DNA of 64,000 nucleotides from Actinomyces slackii (GTDB lineage Bacteria; Actinomycetota; Actinomycetes; Actinomycetales; Actinomycetaceae): the NCBI RefSeq assembly GCF_900637295.1, contig NZ_LR134363.1:2046001-2110000 (forward strand), in the 5' to 3' direction. The notes below the pieces were generated by a model that did no database searches, was not told the DNA's origin, and was given only the letters and a program-made list of their open reading frames with translations. This document shows positions 9,967-17,590 of the stretch, in pieces; positions within the stretch are counted from its first letter, which is position 1, and every line of letters begins with the position of its first letter. Position numbers and translations under genes: made by a program.

Positions 9967-10335
9967 CATCGTGCGGAACGCGACGCGCTTATCTCGATGG
10001 GCCAGGCCTACCGGCGCTTCGCCCATGATTACCCCGGCCTCTATCCACTGACGCAGTTCCGGGGCGGGGGCGTTGGCGGAAGCGCGAACGCGGATGCCGA
10101 CTCAGTGCAGGCGCAGCGCGCTGTGGAGATCGTCGTCGCGGCACTAGCCGGCTACAGCATCCCCGAGGCGAGAATGATCGACGTTGTCATGATGACGCGC
10201 TCGGCGCTTCACGGATTCGCGGACATCGAGGTCAAGGGCGGATTCGCGTGGCCCGAGCCGGTCGACCAGAGCTTCACCGTGCTGCTGGACATGCTCGACG
10301 CCGCCCTGCGCTCCCTAGCCTCCGGCTCCAGGTAG
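9967..10335 (+). pseudogene. TetR-family regulator remnant, ligand-binding (WHG) domain only
   Basis: This frame encodes a TetR C-terminal ligand-binding domain of the WHG type (AYRRFAHDYPGLYPLTQF, then IDVVMMTRSALHGFADIE). The N-terminal helix-turn-helix that must precede it is absent; the upstream DNA is hydrolase sequence in another frame. A deletion seems to have fused a hydrolase gene with the tail of its neighbouring regulator. An open frame extends to 9916, but the family match begins near 9967. A product, if made, could not bind DNA in the usual way. Confidence 0.75.
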
Positions 10336-10459
10336 TGCCTCACGAGCTCCCCGCGCCGCCCCGGGGCATGATCGGGAATAGCGCTGAGCCTCACCGTCGT
10401 TCTGATCTGGCAGAGACCGCCGGCAGGACGGCGGGCCCAACACATCCGAGGAGAGAACC

Positions 10460-11911
10460 ATGACCGACAACCACGCCGCCGCCCCTGCCGGAGCCCACGA
10501 ATCGGAGGAGCTGGAGGAGGTTGACCTTCTCGTCGTCGGCGGGGGCAAGGCGGGCAAGTCGCTGGCGATGCTGCGCGCCAAGGCCGGGGACAAGGTGGTC
10601 ATGGTCGAGCGCGACAAGATCGGCGGGACCTGTATCAACGTCGCCTGCATCCCCACCAAGACCCTCATCTCCTCGGCCCGCGTCCTGGGGGAGGCCCAGG
10701 GGGCGGGCGCCCACGGCGTCGACCTTCCCGCCGCCGATGGCGGGGCCCAGGCCCTGAGCCGGGCCCGCATCGACCTGGCGGCCCTGCGCGCCCGCAAGGA
10801 GGCCGTGGTGGGCGGCATGGTCGCCGCCCACCGTGACACGCTCTACCCCTCCTCCGGTATGGACTTCGTGCTGGGCACCGCCCGCTTCATCGCCGAGCGC
10901 ACGGTGGAGATCGACGTCGAGGGCGGCCCCGTCCGCCGCGTGCGCGGGGCCCGGGTGCTCATCAACACCGGGACCGCGCCCTCCGTGCCCCCGATCGAGG
11001 GACTGGAGCAGGTGCGCTACTGGACCAGCGAGGACCTGCTCACCCTGCCCGCGCTGCCCACCAGCCTCGTCGTGCTGGGCGGGGGCGTCATCGGGGTGGA
11101 GATGGCCTCCCTCATGGGACTCCTGGGCGTGCCGGTCACCCTCATGCACGCGGGTGAGCACATCCTGGATCGTGAGGACGCCGACGTCGCCGCCGAGGTC
11201 ACGGCGGGCCTGGAGGCCCTGGGGGTCACGGTGCTGACCGGTGCGCAGGTCTCGCGGGTGAGCGCCGGCGCCGATGGGTCAGTGGTGGCCCACTCCCAGG
11301 ACGGTCGCGAGGCATCGGGCTCCCACCTGCTCGTGGCTCTGGGGCGCACCCCCGTCACCGAGGGGCTGAACCTGGAGGCCGCCGGCGTGGAGCTGACCGA
11401 TCGGGGCTTCGTGCGCGTGGACGAGCAGTTGCGCACCACCGCCGAGCAGGTCTACGCCGCTGGGGATGTGGCCGGCACGCCCCAGTTCACCCACGCCTCC
11501 TGGAACGACTTCCGCGTTCTGCGCGACATCCTGGCGGGCAAGGAGGCCACCACCGCGGGGCGCCTCATCCCCTGGGCGGTCTTCACCACGCCCGAGCTGG
11601 GCCACGTCGGCCTGAGCGAGGAGGAGGCCAGGGCCGCCGGGCATGAGGTGCTCGTGGCCAAGACCCCCACGGCCGCGGTCCCGCGCGCCAAGACCCTGGG
11701 GCGCACCGAGGGCTTCTACAAGGTGATCGTCGATGCGCGCACCGATCTCATCCTGGGAGCCGCGATCATCGGCCCCGAGGCCAGCGAGGTGGTCCCCAGC
11801 GTCCAGATGGCCATGCTGGGGGGCCTGACCTGGCGCCAGCTGCGCGACGCCGTCATCACCCACCCCACGATGAGCGAGGGACTCAACATCGTCCTGGACT
11901 CCCTGGGCTGA
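10460..11911 (+). CDS. FAD-dependent pyridine nucleotide-disulfide oxidoreductase (RclA/mercuric-reductase-like)
   Basis: A 483-residue group I flavoprotein disulfide reductase. It shows the FAD-binding GGGKAGKSLA, the redox-active pair Cys58-Cys63 in GGTCINVACIPTKT, the NAD(P)H-binding GGGVIGVEMA, the second FAD motif VYAAGDVA and the dimer-interface HPTMSEGL. The active site and C-terminus resemble RclA-type and mercuric-reductase-type enzymes more than lipoamide dehydrogenase. No lipoyl or pyruvate-dehydrogenase genes are nearby, and there is no heavy-metal domain. A role in oxidant or copper-related stress is plausible but inferred. GGAGAG lies 5 bases before the ATG. A terminator hairpin follows. 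Confidence 0.8.
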   Translation: MTDNHAAAPAGAHESEELEEVDLLVVGGGKAGKSLAMLRAKAGDKVVMVERDKIGGTCINVACIPTKTLISSARVLGEAQGAGAHGVDLPAADGGAQALSRARIDLAALRARKEAVVGGMVAAHRDTLYPSSGMDFVLGTARFIAERTVEIDVEGGPVRRVRGARVLINTGTAPSVPPIEGLEQVRYWTSEDLLTLPALPTSLVVLGGGVIGVEMASLMGLLGVPVTLMHAGEHILDREDADVAAEVTAGLEALGVTVLTGAQVSRVSAGADGSVVAHSQDGREASGSHLLVALGRTPVTEGLNLEAAGVELTDRGFVRVDEQLRTTAEQVYAAGDVAGTPQFTHASWNDFRVLRDILAGKEATTAGRLIPWAVFTTPELGHVGLSEEEARAAGHEVLVAKTPTAAVPRAKTLGRTEGFYKVIVDARTDLILGAAIIGPEASEVVPSVQMAMLGGLTWRQLRDAVITHPTMSEGLNIVLDSLG

Positions 11912-11925
11912 GCCCGGGTCCGTGG

Positions 11926-11951
11926 GCCTGTCCGCCGCGCGGCGGACGGGC
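11926..11951. terminator. bidirectional hairpin terminator
   Basis: An 11-bp stem (11926-11936 with 11941-11951, one G-T pair, loop GCGC) separates the convergent oxidoreductase and YbaK-like genes. Confidence 0.7.
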
Positions 11952-12542
11952 TCAGGGCCGCACGCCCAGGCCCTCGACGACCTCCGCGCCGGGCAGGGCC
12001 CCCAGCAGGGCGCCGGGCACCAGCAGCTTGGAGTGGCGCACGCCCGAGCCGATGAGCACCGTGGCGCGGGCGGCCACCGCCGCATCGACGAACAGCCTCC
12101 AGTTCTCGGGCAGCCCCACCGGGGTGATCCCGCCGTAGGCCATGCTCGAGCGCTCCACGGCGGCCTCCATCGGCATGAAGGAGGCCTTGCGCACATCCAG
12201 GCGCTGCTTGACCACGTGATTGACGTCGGCGAAGTCACTGGCCCGCACCACGCAGGCCGCCACCCGCTCCTGGCCCGAGCGCTTGCCGGCCACGAGCACG
12301 CAGTTGCCCGTGGCCTCCAGGTCCAGGCTGTACGCGGCGTTGAGGGCATCGGTGTCCGACAGATCCGGGTCGATCTCGACCACCGCCGCCTGGCGGGCCA
12401 GCGCAGCCTCCTGGGGCGAGCCCTCGGCCAGGGCCGTCAGGGCGGCGGCGGTGCTGGGGGCCAGCAGCTCGGGATGCTCCAGCGCCGGGCGCCATCCGAT
12501 CTCCTCGGCGAAGACCTCCTGCGGATCACGCGGCTCGCTCAT
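11952..12542 (-). CDS. YbaK/EbsC-family protein (aminoacyl-tRNA deacylase-like)
   Basis: A 196-residue protein with a YbaK/prolyl-tRNA-synthetase-associated editing domain. Recognisable parts are NCVLVAGKRSGQERVAACVV, DVNHVVKQRLDVRKASF and YGGITPVGLP, followed by IGSGVRHSKLLVPG. Relatives remove wrongly attached amino acids from tRNA; the substrate of this branch is uncertain. GAGGAGG lies a few bases before the ATG. The gene stands alone between two terminator-like hairpins. Confidence 0.8.
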   Translation of the reverse strand: MSEPRDPQEVFAEEIGWRPALEHPELLAPSTAAALTALAEGSPQEAALARQAAVVEIDPDLSDTDALNAAYSLDLEATGNCVLVAGKRSGQERVAACVVRASDFADVNHVVKQRLDVRKASFMPMEAAVERSSMAYGGITPVGLPENWRLFVDAAVAARATVLIGSGVRHSKLLVPGALLGALPGAEVVEGLGVRP

Positions 12543-12671
12543 CTGCTCCTCCTCGGTCTGTCCAGGGCGGATTGGAACACCATGAGCCTACGGCGCTCGG
12601 CGGGCGCTGCGCCGTCGCCGTCCGCTGGGTGACCCCATCGGGAGTGCGCGGATGCGCCTGTCGCCGGCATG

Positions 12672-12691
12672 CAGCGCGCGCATGCGCGCTG
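12672..12691 (-). terminator. hairpin, probable terminator of the SnoaL-ending operon
   Basis: A 7-bp perfect stem (12672-12678 with 12685-12691) lies about 30 bases downstream of the SnoaL-like gene. The rest of the gap 12543-12720 holds no gene I can support. Confidence 0.45.
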
Positions 12692-12720
12692 AAGCGGGGG
12701 AGTCGTGCCTGTTCCCTGCC

Positions 12721-13080
12721 TCAGCCCCGCGTGGGCGGGGCGTAGGAGAGCCGGTCGAAGATGATGATGCTCTGGACGATCCTCCCGTCGGCCACGGTGA
12801 TGTACTCGGCCGCCGGGGCGGTGGAGGTGACGGCGGTCTGCGGGTAGTAGAACAGTGCGACCCGGTCTCCGTCCGCGAATTCGGCGATCTCGCCAATGCC
12901 GGTCAGCTTCGGGGCGAAGCCGGCGATGAAGGCGCGATAGGCCTCCTTCCCCTCCAGGTCTACTCCGGGGGCGCGGCAGGTGATCTCATCGGAGACGCAA
13001 TCCATGGCGGTATCGATGTCGCCGCTCGTCCAGGCCCGGTGATAGGCCTGCACGGTGTCGTAGGCGGTACGGGGGCTCAT
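12721..13080 (-). CDS. SnoaL/NTF2-like domain protein
   Basis: A 119-residue single-domain protein of the SnoaL/NTF2-like superfamily (YDTVQAYHRAWTSGDIDTAM at the start, ITVADGRIVQSIIIFDRL near the end). Members are small alpha+beta cones acting as isomerases, cyclases or unknown factors; the substrate is not predictable. AGGAGG precedes the ATG at 13080. It is the last gene of an apparent ArsR-SRPBCC-SnoaL operon with a short gap (about 34 bases) to the gene upstream. Confidence 0.75.
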   Translation of the reverse strand: MSPRTAYDTVQAYHRAWTSGDIDTAMDCVSDEITCRAPGVDLEGKEAYRAFIAGFAPKLTGIGEIAEFADGDRVALFYYPQTAVTSTAPAAEYITVADGRIVQSIIIFDRLSYAPPTRG

Positions 13081-13114
13081 ATGGTCCTCCTAGGGTCGTG
13101 GTGTCAGTGAGGTG

Positions 13115-13558
13115 TCATGCAAGGCGGTCGGCCAGGGGCCGCCAGTGATCCGGCCCGGCCTGGCCACCGGCGCCCGCGACGGCGAGTCGGGGCAGGAAGT
13201 GCGCCCATCCATCGGCATGACCGGCAAGCCTGGGGGCGGGCAGATCGAAGTGGCACAGGTCCACCCGGGTTCCGCCGTCGATCGGCGTGAGTCGGAACTC
13301 CACCCTCGAGGAGCCCGCGGGCAGGTCCTCGTCACCTGCGAACCCCCAGGAGACCACCACGCGGTTCGGCGCCTCGACGGTCAGGAACGTGCCCCGCACC
13401 GGGTGGCCCGCGATGTTGACCGCGAAGCGCCCGCCCGGGACGGCGTCAAGGTCGGCATGCTGGCCCATCCACGCCGTCATGCCCTCATTGGTGATCAAGT
13501 ACTCGAAGACCGCCTCCGGGGGCGCGGCAATCTCGATCGAGTCGTGGAACTCAGCCAT
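13115..13558 (-). CDS. SRPBCC (AHSA1-like) domain protein
   Basis: A 147-residue START/SRPBCC-fold protein (IEIAAPPEAVFEYLITNEGM, GHPVRGTFLTVEAP, VSWGF, RVEFRLTPIDGGTRVDL). Such proteins bind hydrophobic small molecules in a deep pocket. Its first codons overlap the end of the ArsR gene by 8 bases, so the two are translationally coupled. ArsR-SRPBCC pairs are very common in actinobacteria, the regulator probably controlling its own operon. Confidence 0.82.
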   Translation of the reverse strand: MAEFHDSIEIAAPPEAVFEYLITNEGMTAWMGQHADLDAVPGGRFAVNIAGHPVRGTFLTVEAPNRVVVSWGFAGDEDLPAGSSRVEFRLTPIDGGTRVDLCHFDLPAPRLAGHADGWAHFLPRLAVAGAGGQAGPDHWRPLADRLA

Positions 13559-13946
13559 GACGCCGGGCCTCCTGCGTCTGGCGGGGCTTGAGCTCCTCCT
13601 GGGGCGGGTGCGTTATCGACGTGCGAGCCTCGCGGGTCTCGACCGCGGCCTTGAGATCGGCCAGCCTCTGCGGCCAGAAGTCGTCGAGATACGAGCGCAC
13701 GGCCGCCAGGCCATCCGTATCGACGGCGAACAGGTGGCGCGTGCCCTCCCGGGCGTCGACGGCGAGTCCCGCCCTGCGCAGTACCCCGAGATGATGCGAG
13801 GTCGTCTGCTGGGACAGGCCGAGCTCTTCGGCGATCGCCCCCACCGGCCGCGGGGAGGTACGGATCGCCCGCAGGATCGCCCGGCGGTTCCCATCGGCCA
13901 GCGCGCGCAGCGCCAGATCGAGGTCGTCTGCTGCCTGCTTGCCCAT
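13551..13946 (-). CDS. ArsR-family winged-helix transcriptional regulator
   Basis: A 131-residue HTH protein. The winged helix spans about residues 10-80, with LDLALRALADGNRRAILRAI, the recognition helix LSQQTTSHHLGVLRRAGL and the wing EGTRHLFAVD. No metal-binding ELCVCDL-type Cys motif is present, so it belongs to the non-metal group usually found with SRPBCC proteins. GGAGG sits about 8 bases before the ATG. A perfect inverted repeat just upstream (13982-13997) is a likely autoregulatory operator. Confidence 0.88.
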   Translation of the reverse strand: MGKQAADDLDLALRALADGNRRAILRAIRTSPRPVGAIAEELGLSQQTTSHHLGVLRRAGLAVDAREGTRHLFAVDTDGLAAVRSYLDDFWPQRLADLKAAVETREARTSITHPPQEELKPRQTQEARRHG

Positions 13947-13981
13947 GGCGCCCCTCCTGAATCGAGTGAACGCAGCGTATC

Positions 13982-13997
13982 ACAAACGTCTGTTTGT
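13982..13997. promoter_or_regulatory. palindrome, candidate ArsR operator
   Basis: ACAAAC-GTCT-GTTTGT is a perfect 6-bp inverted repeat 36 bases upstream of the ArsR start codon, between it and the divergent trmL gene. Position and symmetry fit a dimeric repressor site. Confidence 0.55.
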
Positions 13998-14147
13998 ACT
14001 TATGTGCGTTGGTCATCTGGTGATCAGCGGTGCCTGCCATGGCAGAGGCGACTGCCGAGGATCGTGCTGGCAGCGATCGCGGGAGCCCGCCGGGGGAGCG
14101 GCCGACTGTCGACGGCGGTCGGCCTGCTGCCGCGGCCGGGTGCCACA

Positions 14148-14615
14148 ATGGCGCCCGTGCTGCACGTGATCTTCTTCGAGCCGCGGATTCCCGGGAACAC
14201 CGGGGCCGCCATCCGGCTCAGCGCCAACACCGGCTCCATGCTCCACCTCATCGACCCCTTGTTCGACATGGAGGACGCCAAGCTGCGCCGCGCCGGCCTG
14301 GACTATCACGACCTGGCCAACACGCGTGTCCATGAGGGCCTGGAGGCCTGCCTGGCCCAGATCCCGGGGAGGGTCTTCGCCTTCACCGCCCAGGCCGAGC
14401 GCCTGCACGCCCAGGTTGACTGGCGGGCCGACGACGCCCTCCTCTTCGGCCCGGAGCCCACCGGCCTGCCCGAGCAGGCCATGGCCCACCCCCGGGTCAC
14501 CGGTCGCATCCGCATCCCCATGGTGGCGGGCAGCCGCTCCCTCAACCTGGCCAACTCCGCCGCCATCGGCCTGTACGAGGCCTGGAGGAGCCTCGGCTTC
14601 CCCGGTGGGCAGTAG
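14148..14615 (+). CDS. trmL: tRNA (cytidine(34)-2'-O)-methyltransferase
   Basis: A 155-residue SPOUT-class enzyme that 2'-O-methylates the wobble nucleotide of tRNA-Leu species. Family motifs are plain: PRIPGNTGAAIRLSANTGSMLHLIDP, LLFGPEPTGLPEQ and the knot segment IPMVAGSRSLNLANSAAIGLYEAWRSLG. The frame is open far upstream, but the match begins at the ATG at 14148 (APVLHVIFFEP), where length fits the family. No strong ribosome site precedes it. Confidence 0.93.
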   Translation: MAPVLHVIFFEPRIPGNTGAAIRLSANTGSMLHLIDPLFDMEDAKLRRAGLDYHDLANTRVHEGLEACLAQIPGRVFAFTAQAERLHAQVDWRADDALLFGPEPTGLPEQAMAHPRVTGRIRIPMVAGSRSLNLANSAAIGLYEAWRSLGFPGGQ

Positions 14616-14653
14616 GGCGGGCGTGACTGCGGGTGGCTGACGACCCCGGGGCC

Positions 14654-15505
14654 TCAGAGCATGGCCGAGGGGCGGATCGCCAGGTCCTCGACCACCGCAT
14701 CCATGGTGGTGCTCACCGCCAGGCGCACCGCGGAGGCCACCGACTGCGGCGTCATGTGATCGGCGGCTCGGTAGGCCGGGGCTGTGGCGCCCTCGGCCCG
14801 ACGCTGCGCCGCATGCACGGCCTGGAGCCGCTCCTGCATGGGGGTGTCCACGCGGCCCGGGTAGATCGTGGTCACCCGCACCTGGCCGCGCTCCTCCTCG
14901 CGCAGGGCATCGGCCAGGGCCTTGAGCCCGGCCTTGGCCGCGCAGTACAGGGCGTGGCCGGCGCTGGTGCGCAGGCCAGCTCCGGAGTTGATGAAGACCG
15001 TCAGGCCCTTGGACCGGCGCAGCGCCGGCAGTAGCAGGCTGGTCAGGTGGGCCACGGAGACCAGGTCCAGATCCAGTACCTCGCGCCACCGCGCGGGCGC
15101 GAGCGCATCGATCCGCCCGGGGGCCTCCACCCCCGCGCAGTGCACGAGCACGTCGAGGCGGTCGAGCTGGATGCGGCTCGTCATCCGCGCCACTGTCGCA
15201 TCGTCGGTGAGGTCCACCGGGCAGACCAGGACGGCTGCCCCCGACTCCTCCTCCAGGGCGGCCGCCAGCTCCTCAAGATCCTTGAGCGTGCGGGCCATGA
15301 GGATCATGTTGTGGTCCCGGGCCAGGTCCCGGGCCACCGCCAGGCCGATCCCCGAGGTCGCCCCGGTCACCAGGGCCACCGGGCGGCGCTGATGGCGCCC
15401 GGAGGTGATGGCGGAGAAGCCGAAGGCGGGCGTGAAGTCCGCCCCGCCGTCGCGGCGGCGCCTCCCGGAGCGGGTCATCGGGACGGCATCGGCCTGTGGG
15501 CTCAC
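14654..15505 (-). CDS. short-chain dehydrogenase/reductase (SDR)
   Basis: A 283-residue classical SDR. After a basic 40-residue N-terminal extension come the NAD(P)-binding TGATSGIGLAVARD, the HCAG segment in place of NNAG, the catalytic Ser in INSGAG and the YCAAK (YxxxK) pair. The substrate cannot be assigned. The GTG start overlaps the stop of the PEBP gene (GTGA, 15502-15505), so the two are translationally coupled. The extension might be shortened by using a later start. Confidence 0.82.
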   Translation of the reverse strand: MSPQADAVPMTRSGRRRRDGGADFTPAFGFSAITSGRHQRRPVALVTGATSGIGLAVARDLARDHNMILMARTLKDLEELAAALEEESGAAVLVCPVDLTDDATVARMTSRIQLDRLDVLVHCAGVEAPGRIDALAPARWREVLDLDLVSVAHLTSLLLPALRRSKGLTVFINSGAGLRTSAGHALYCAAKAGLKALADALREEERGQVRVTTIYPGRVDTPMQERLQAVHAAQRRAEGATAPAYRAADHMTPQSVASAVRLAVSTTMDAVVEDLAIRPSAML

Positions 15506-16089
15506 TTGCTCTCCTTGAGGAAGGTCGGGGTGCCGGGGTCTCCCGGCACGCTGTAGGTGGCGGTCAGCAGCGCCCGGGCGATGCAGTGGGAGGAGAGGTG
15601 GAAGGCGGCCGCGCCGGGGCTGGTCTCATCATCGATCCCCAGGGTGTCCACATCCAGGGCGTGCACCGCGAAGATGTAGCGGTGATCGCCGTCGCCCGCC
15701 GGCGGGTAGGGGCCGAACCAGGCGTGATCCCCGCTGTCGCCGGCCAGGTGGAAGGCCGCGCCGTCGAGCTGGAGGTCGCTGGCGCCCGCCCCCTGGGCCA
15801 GGGAGGTCACCGAGGCGTCCAGATCCACGATCGTCCAGTGCCACCACCCTGAGGGCGTCGGGGCGTCGGGGTCGAAGCAGGAGACCACGAAGGAGCGCGT
15901 CTGCTCGGGGAAGCCCGACCAGCTCAGGGCCGGGGAGATGTTGTCGTGAACGCCGGTGAAGGCGTCCGCGATCCGTCCGCCCTCCTCGATGTCCGGAGAG
16001 GTCAGGGTGAAAGCCGGGACAGCGGGGAGGAAGTCGTAGGGAGCGGGCGGTCGGGTGCGTGACAGATCGGGGCTGTGATCGGCTGCCAT
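15502..16089 (-). CDS. YbhB/YbcL-family PEBP (Raf kinase inhibitor-like) protein
   Basis: A 195-residue phosphatidylethanolamine-binding-protein homologue. The ligand-site motifs are FDPDAPTPSGWWHWTIVDL and AWFGPYPPAGDGDHRYIFAVHAL. Bacterial members have no settled biochemical role. The ATG at 16089 is chosen because GAGGAGG lies 6-7 bases before it; the open frame continues 30 codons further upstream without family similarity. It is followed directly by the SDR gene. Confidence 0.85.
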   Translation of the reverse strand: MAADHSPDLSRTRPPAPYDFLPAVPAFTLTSPDIEEGGRIADAFTGVHDNISPALSWSGFPEQTRSFVVSCFDPDAPTPSGWWHWTIVDLDASVTSLAQGAGASDLQLDGAAFHLAGDSGDHAWFGPYPPAGDGDHRYIFAVHALDVDTLGIDDETSPGAAAFHLSSHCIARALLTATYSVPGDPGTPTFLKESK

Positions 16090-16306
16090 GGATGCCTCCT
16101 CATGACTCGTGGTGCGGCTTGTCGCGATATGACATCGTGACCTGGGACGTTGGTCGGGTGCGCAGGGGCGCTGCTCCACTCTAGACGCCTTGGGCCCGCT
16201 GCGTCGCCGCCGGGCCTCGGGGAATGCGCCGGGAAGGGCGCGGCAGCGCGACGGCCAGAGCGGGGCTGATCCTGTCGCGGGCAGGCGCTATCCTGGAATC
16301 CAGGGG

Positions 16307-16322
16307 TCGAACACATGTTCGA
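16307..16322. promoter_or_regulatory. LexA SOS box upstream of imuA'
   Basis: TCGAACACATGTTCGA matches the actinobacterial LexA consensus TCGAAC-N4-GTTCGA perfectly. It lies 62 bases upstream of the imuA' start. A TATCCT at 16290-16295 is a possible -10 box, which would put the operator just past the transcription start. Confidence 0.9.
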
Positions 16323-16384
16323 TCATTTGTCTGGTTGTGGTGACCCTTGTGATGAGGGTCATGAGAACGTTGAGGGGAGGGCGC

Positions 16385-17590
16385 ATGAGCGAGGCAGCGG
16401 TGCGGGCCGTGCCGATTGAGCCGATTGAGCCGGCTGAGCCGGTGAGGAGGGCCGGGAGCCTCGGGGCGCCCTCGAGCTCCCGGGAGCGGCTCGCTGCGGC
16501 CAGACTCGCCCTGGCTCGGGCCGAGGAGCGCACCGGTCTGCGAGCCGACGGCGCCCGCCAGGTGGAGCGCGCCCTGGCCGGCGCGGCGCCAGCAGTCCTC
16601 GCGCCGGCTCCGCCGCGCCTGATCCCGGGACCCCCGGGCGTGCCGCGGGGAGGCGGCGAGCATGCGCCGACCGGCCCCTGGGAGGGGCTGCGCACGGAGT
16701 CCTGCGGCGCTGTCAGCCTGGCGGGCTCCACCTCCCTCCTGCTGGCAGCGGCCGCCGCGCGCCAGGGCTCCCACGGCTGGTGCGGTGTCGTGGGCGGCGA
16801 GGACCTGGGATGGTGCGCCGCCGTGGAGCTCGGCCTGGACGTCTCCCGAGTCCTGGTCGTCCCGGCCGGAGCCCTTGAGCCCCGATTGCTCCTGGCGGCC
16901 ACCGGGGCCCTGCTCGACGGCGTGGATCTCCTCCTCGTCACAGCCCGGACGGCCAGTGCCCTGCGTCCCCGGGACCGGCGCCTCCTGACCGCCCGGGCCC
17001 GCGAGCGCGGCGCCCTCATCCTCACCCCCGCCCCCTGGGAGGGGGCCCGCACCCTGCGTGCCACCCTCCTGGAGGCCGACGGCGGAGTCCGTGCCACGGG
17101 AGCCGGTGCTCCCGGGCCGGCCGGGGCGGGAATGACGGGGGAGGCCGTGGGTGACGGGGGCGCCGAGCCGATGCCCCTGGCTCCGGCGCCTGAGGGGGCC
17201 CGCACCGCTCAGGCGGGCGATCCGCAGGCCACGGGACCCGGTCAGAGGCGAGGCGGGGTCGTCGTGGCCCTGCACTCGCGCCAGGTCCGCCATGGGGGCG
17301 GGGCGGGGAGCTCGCGGGAACAGGGCTCTGCCAGCACGGGGAGGGCTGGGGCTCCCCGGGGGGCCGGGCCCGCCCAGGAGATGCCCTCCGGCTTCCTGAC
17401 CCGCCTGACCTGGGCCCTGGCCGATCCCGAGCGAGGCCAGGGCATCAGCACCCTCTCCCTGGGCGAGGAGGGCCTGAGCCTTCAAGCGCCGGCCCTGGAT
17501 CCCGCGTCGGCCCCGGGGCGGGGCCAGGAGACCGGGGGCGCGGGGATGGAGTCTCAGCCTCATCCTCGCGCCTTGACGGAGGCCGGATGA
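16385..17590 (+). CDS. ImuA'-like RecA/SulA-related protein of the mutasome
   Basis: A 401-residue protein with distant RecA-fold similarity (LAGSTSLLLAAAAARQGSHGWCGVV, DLGWCAAVELGLDVSRVLVVP, LLDGVDLLLVTARTASALRPRDRRLL). The Walker A motif is not canonical. The C-terminal 150 residues are low-complexity Gly/Ala/Arg. Identity follows mostly from context: a perfect LexA box upstream, ATGA overlap with imuB and dnaE2 nearby. ImuA' is known to work with ImuB and DnaE2 in damage-induced mutagenesis. The ATG at 16385 has GGGAGG four bases before it; the frame is open further upstream through the LexA box. Confidence 0.75.
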   Translation: MSEAAVRAVPIEPIEPAEPVRRAGSLGAPSSSRERLAAARLALARAEERTGLRADGARQVERALAGAAPAVLAPAPPRLIPGPPGVPRGGGEHAPTGPWEGLRTESCGAVSLAGSTSLLLAAAAARQGSHGWCGVVGGEDLGWCAAVELGLDVSRVLVVPAGALEPRLLLAATGALLDGVDLLLVTARTASALRPRDRRLLTARARERGALILTPAPWEGARTLRATLLEADGGVRATGAGAPGPAGAGMTGEAVGDGGAEPMPLAPAPEGARTAQAGDPQATGPGQRRGGVVVALHSRQVRHGGGAGSSREQGSASTGRAGAPRGAGPAQEMPSGFLTRLTWALADPERGQGISTLSLGEEGLSLQAPALDPASAPGRGQETGGAGMESQPHPRALTEAG

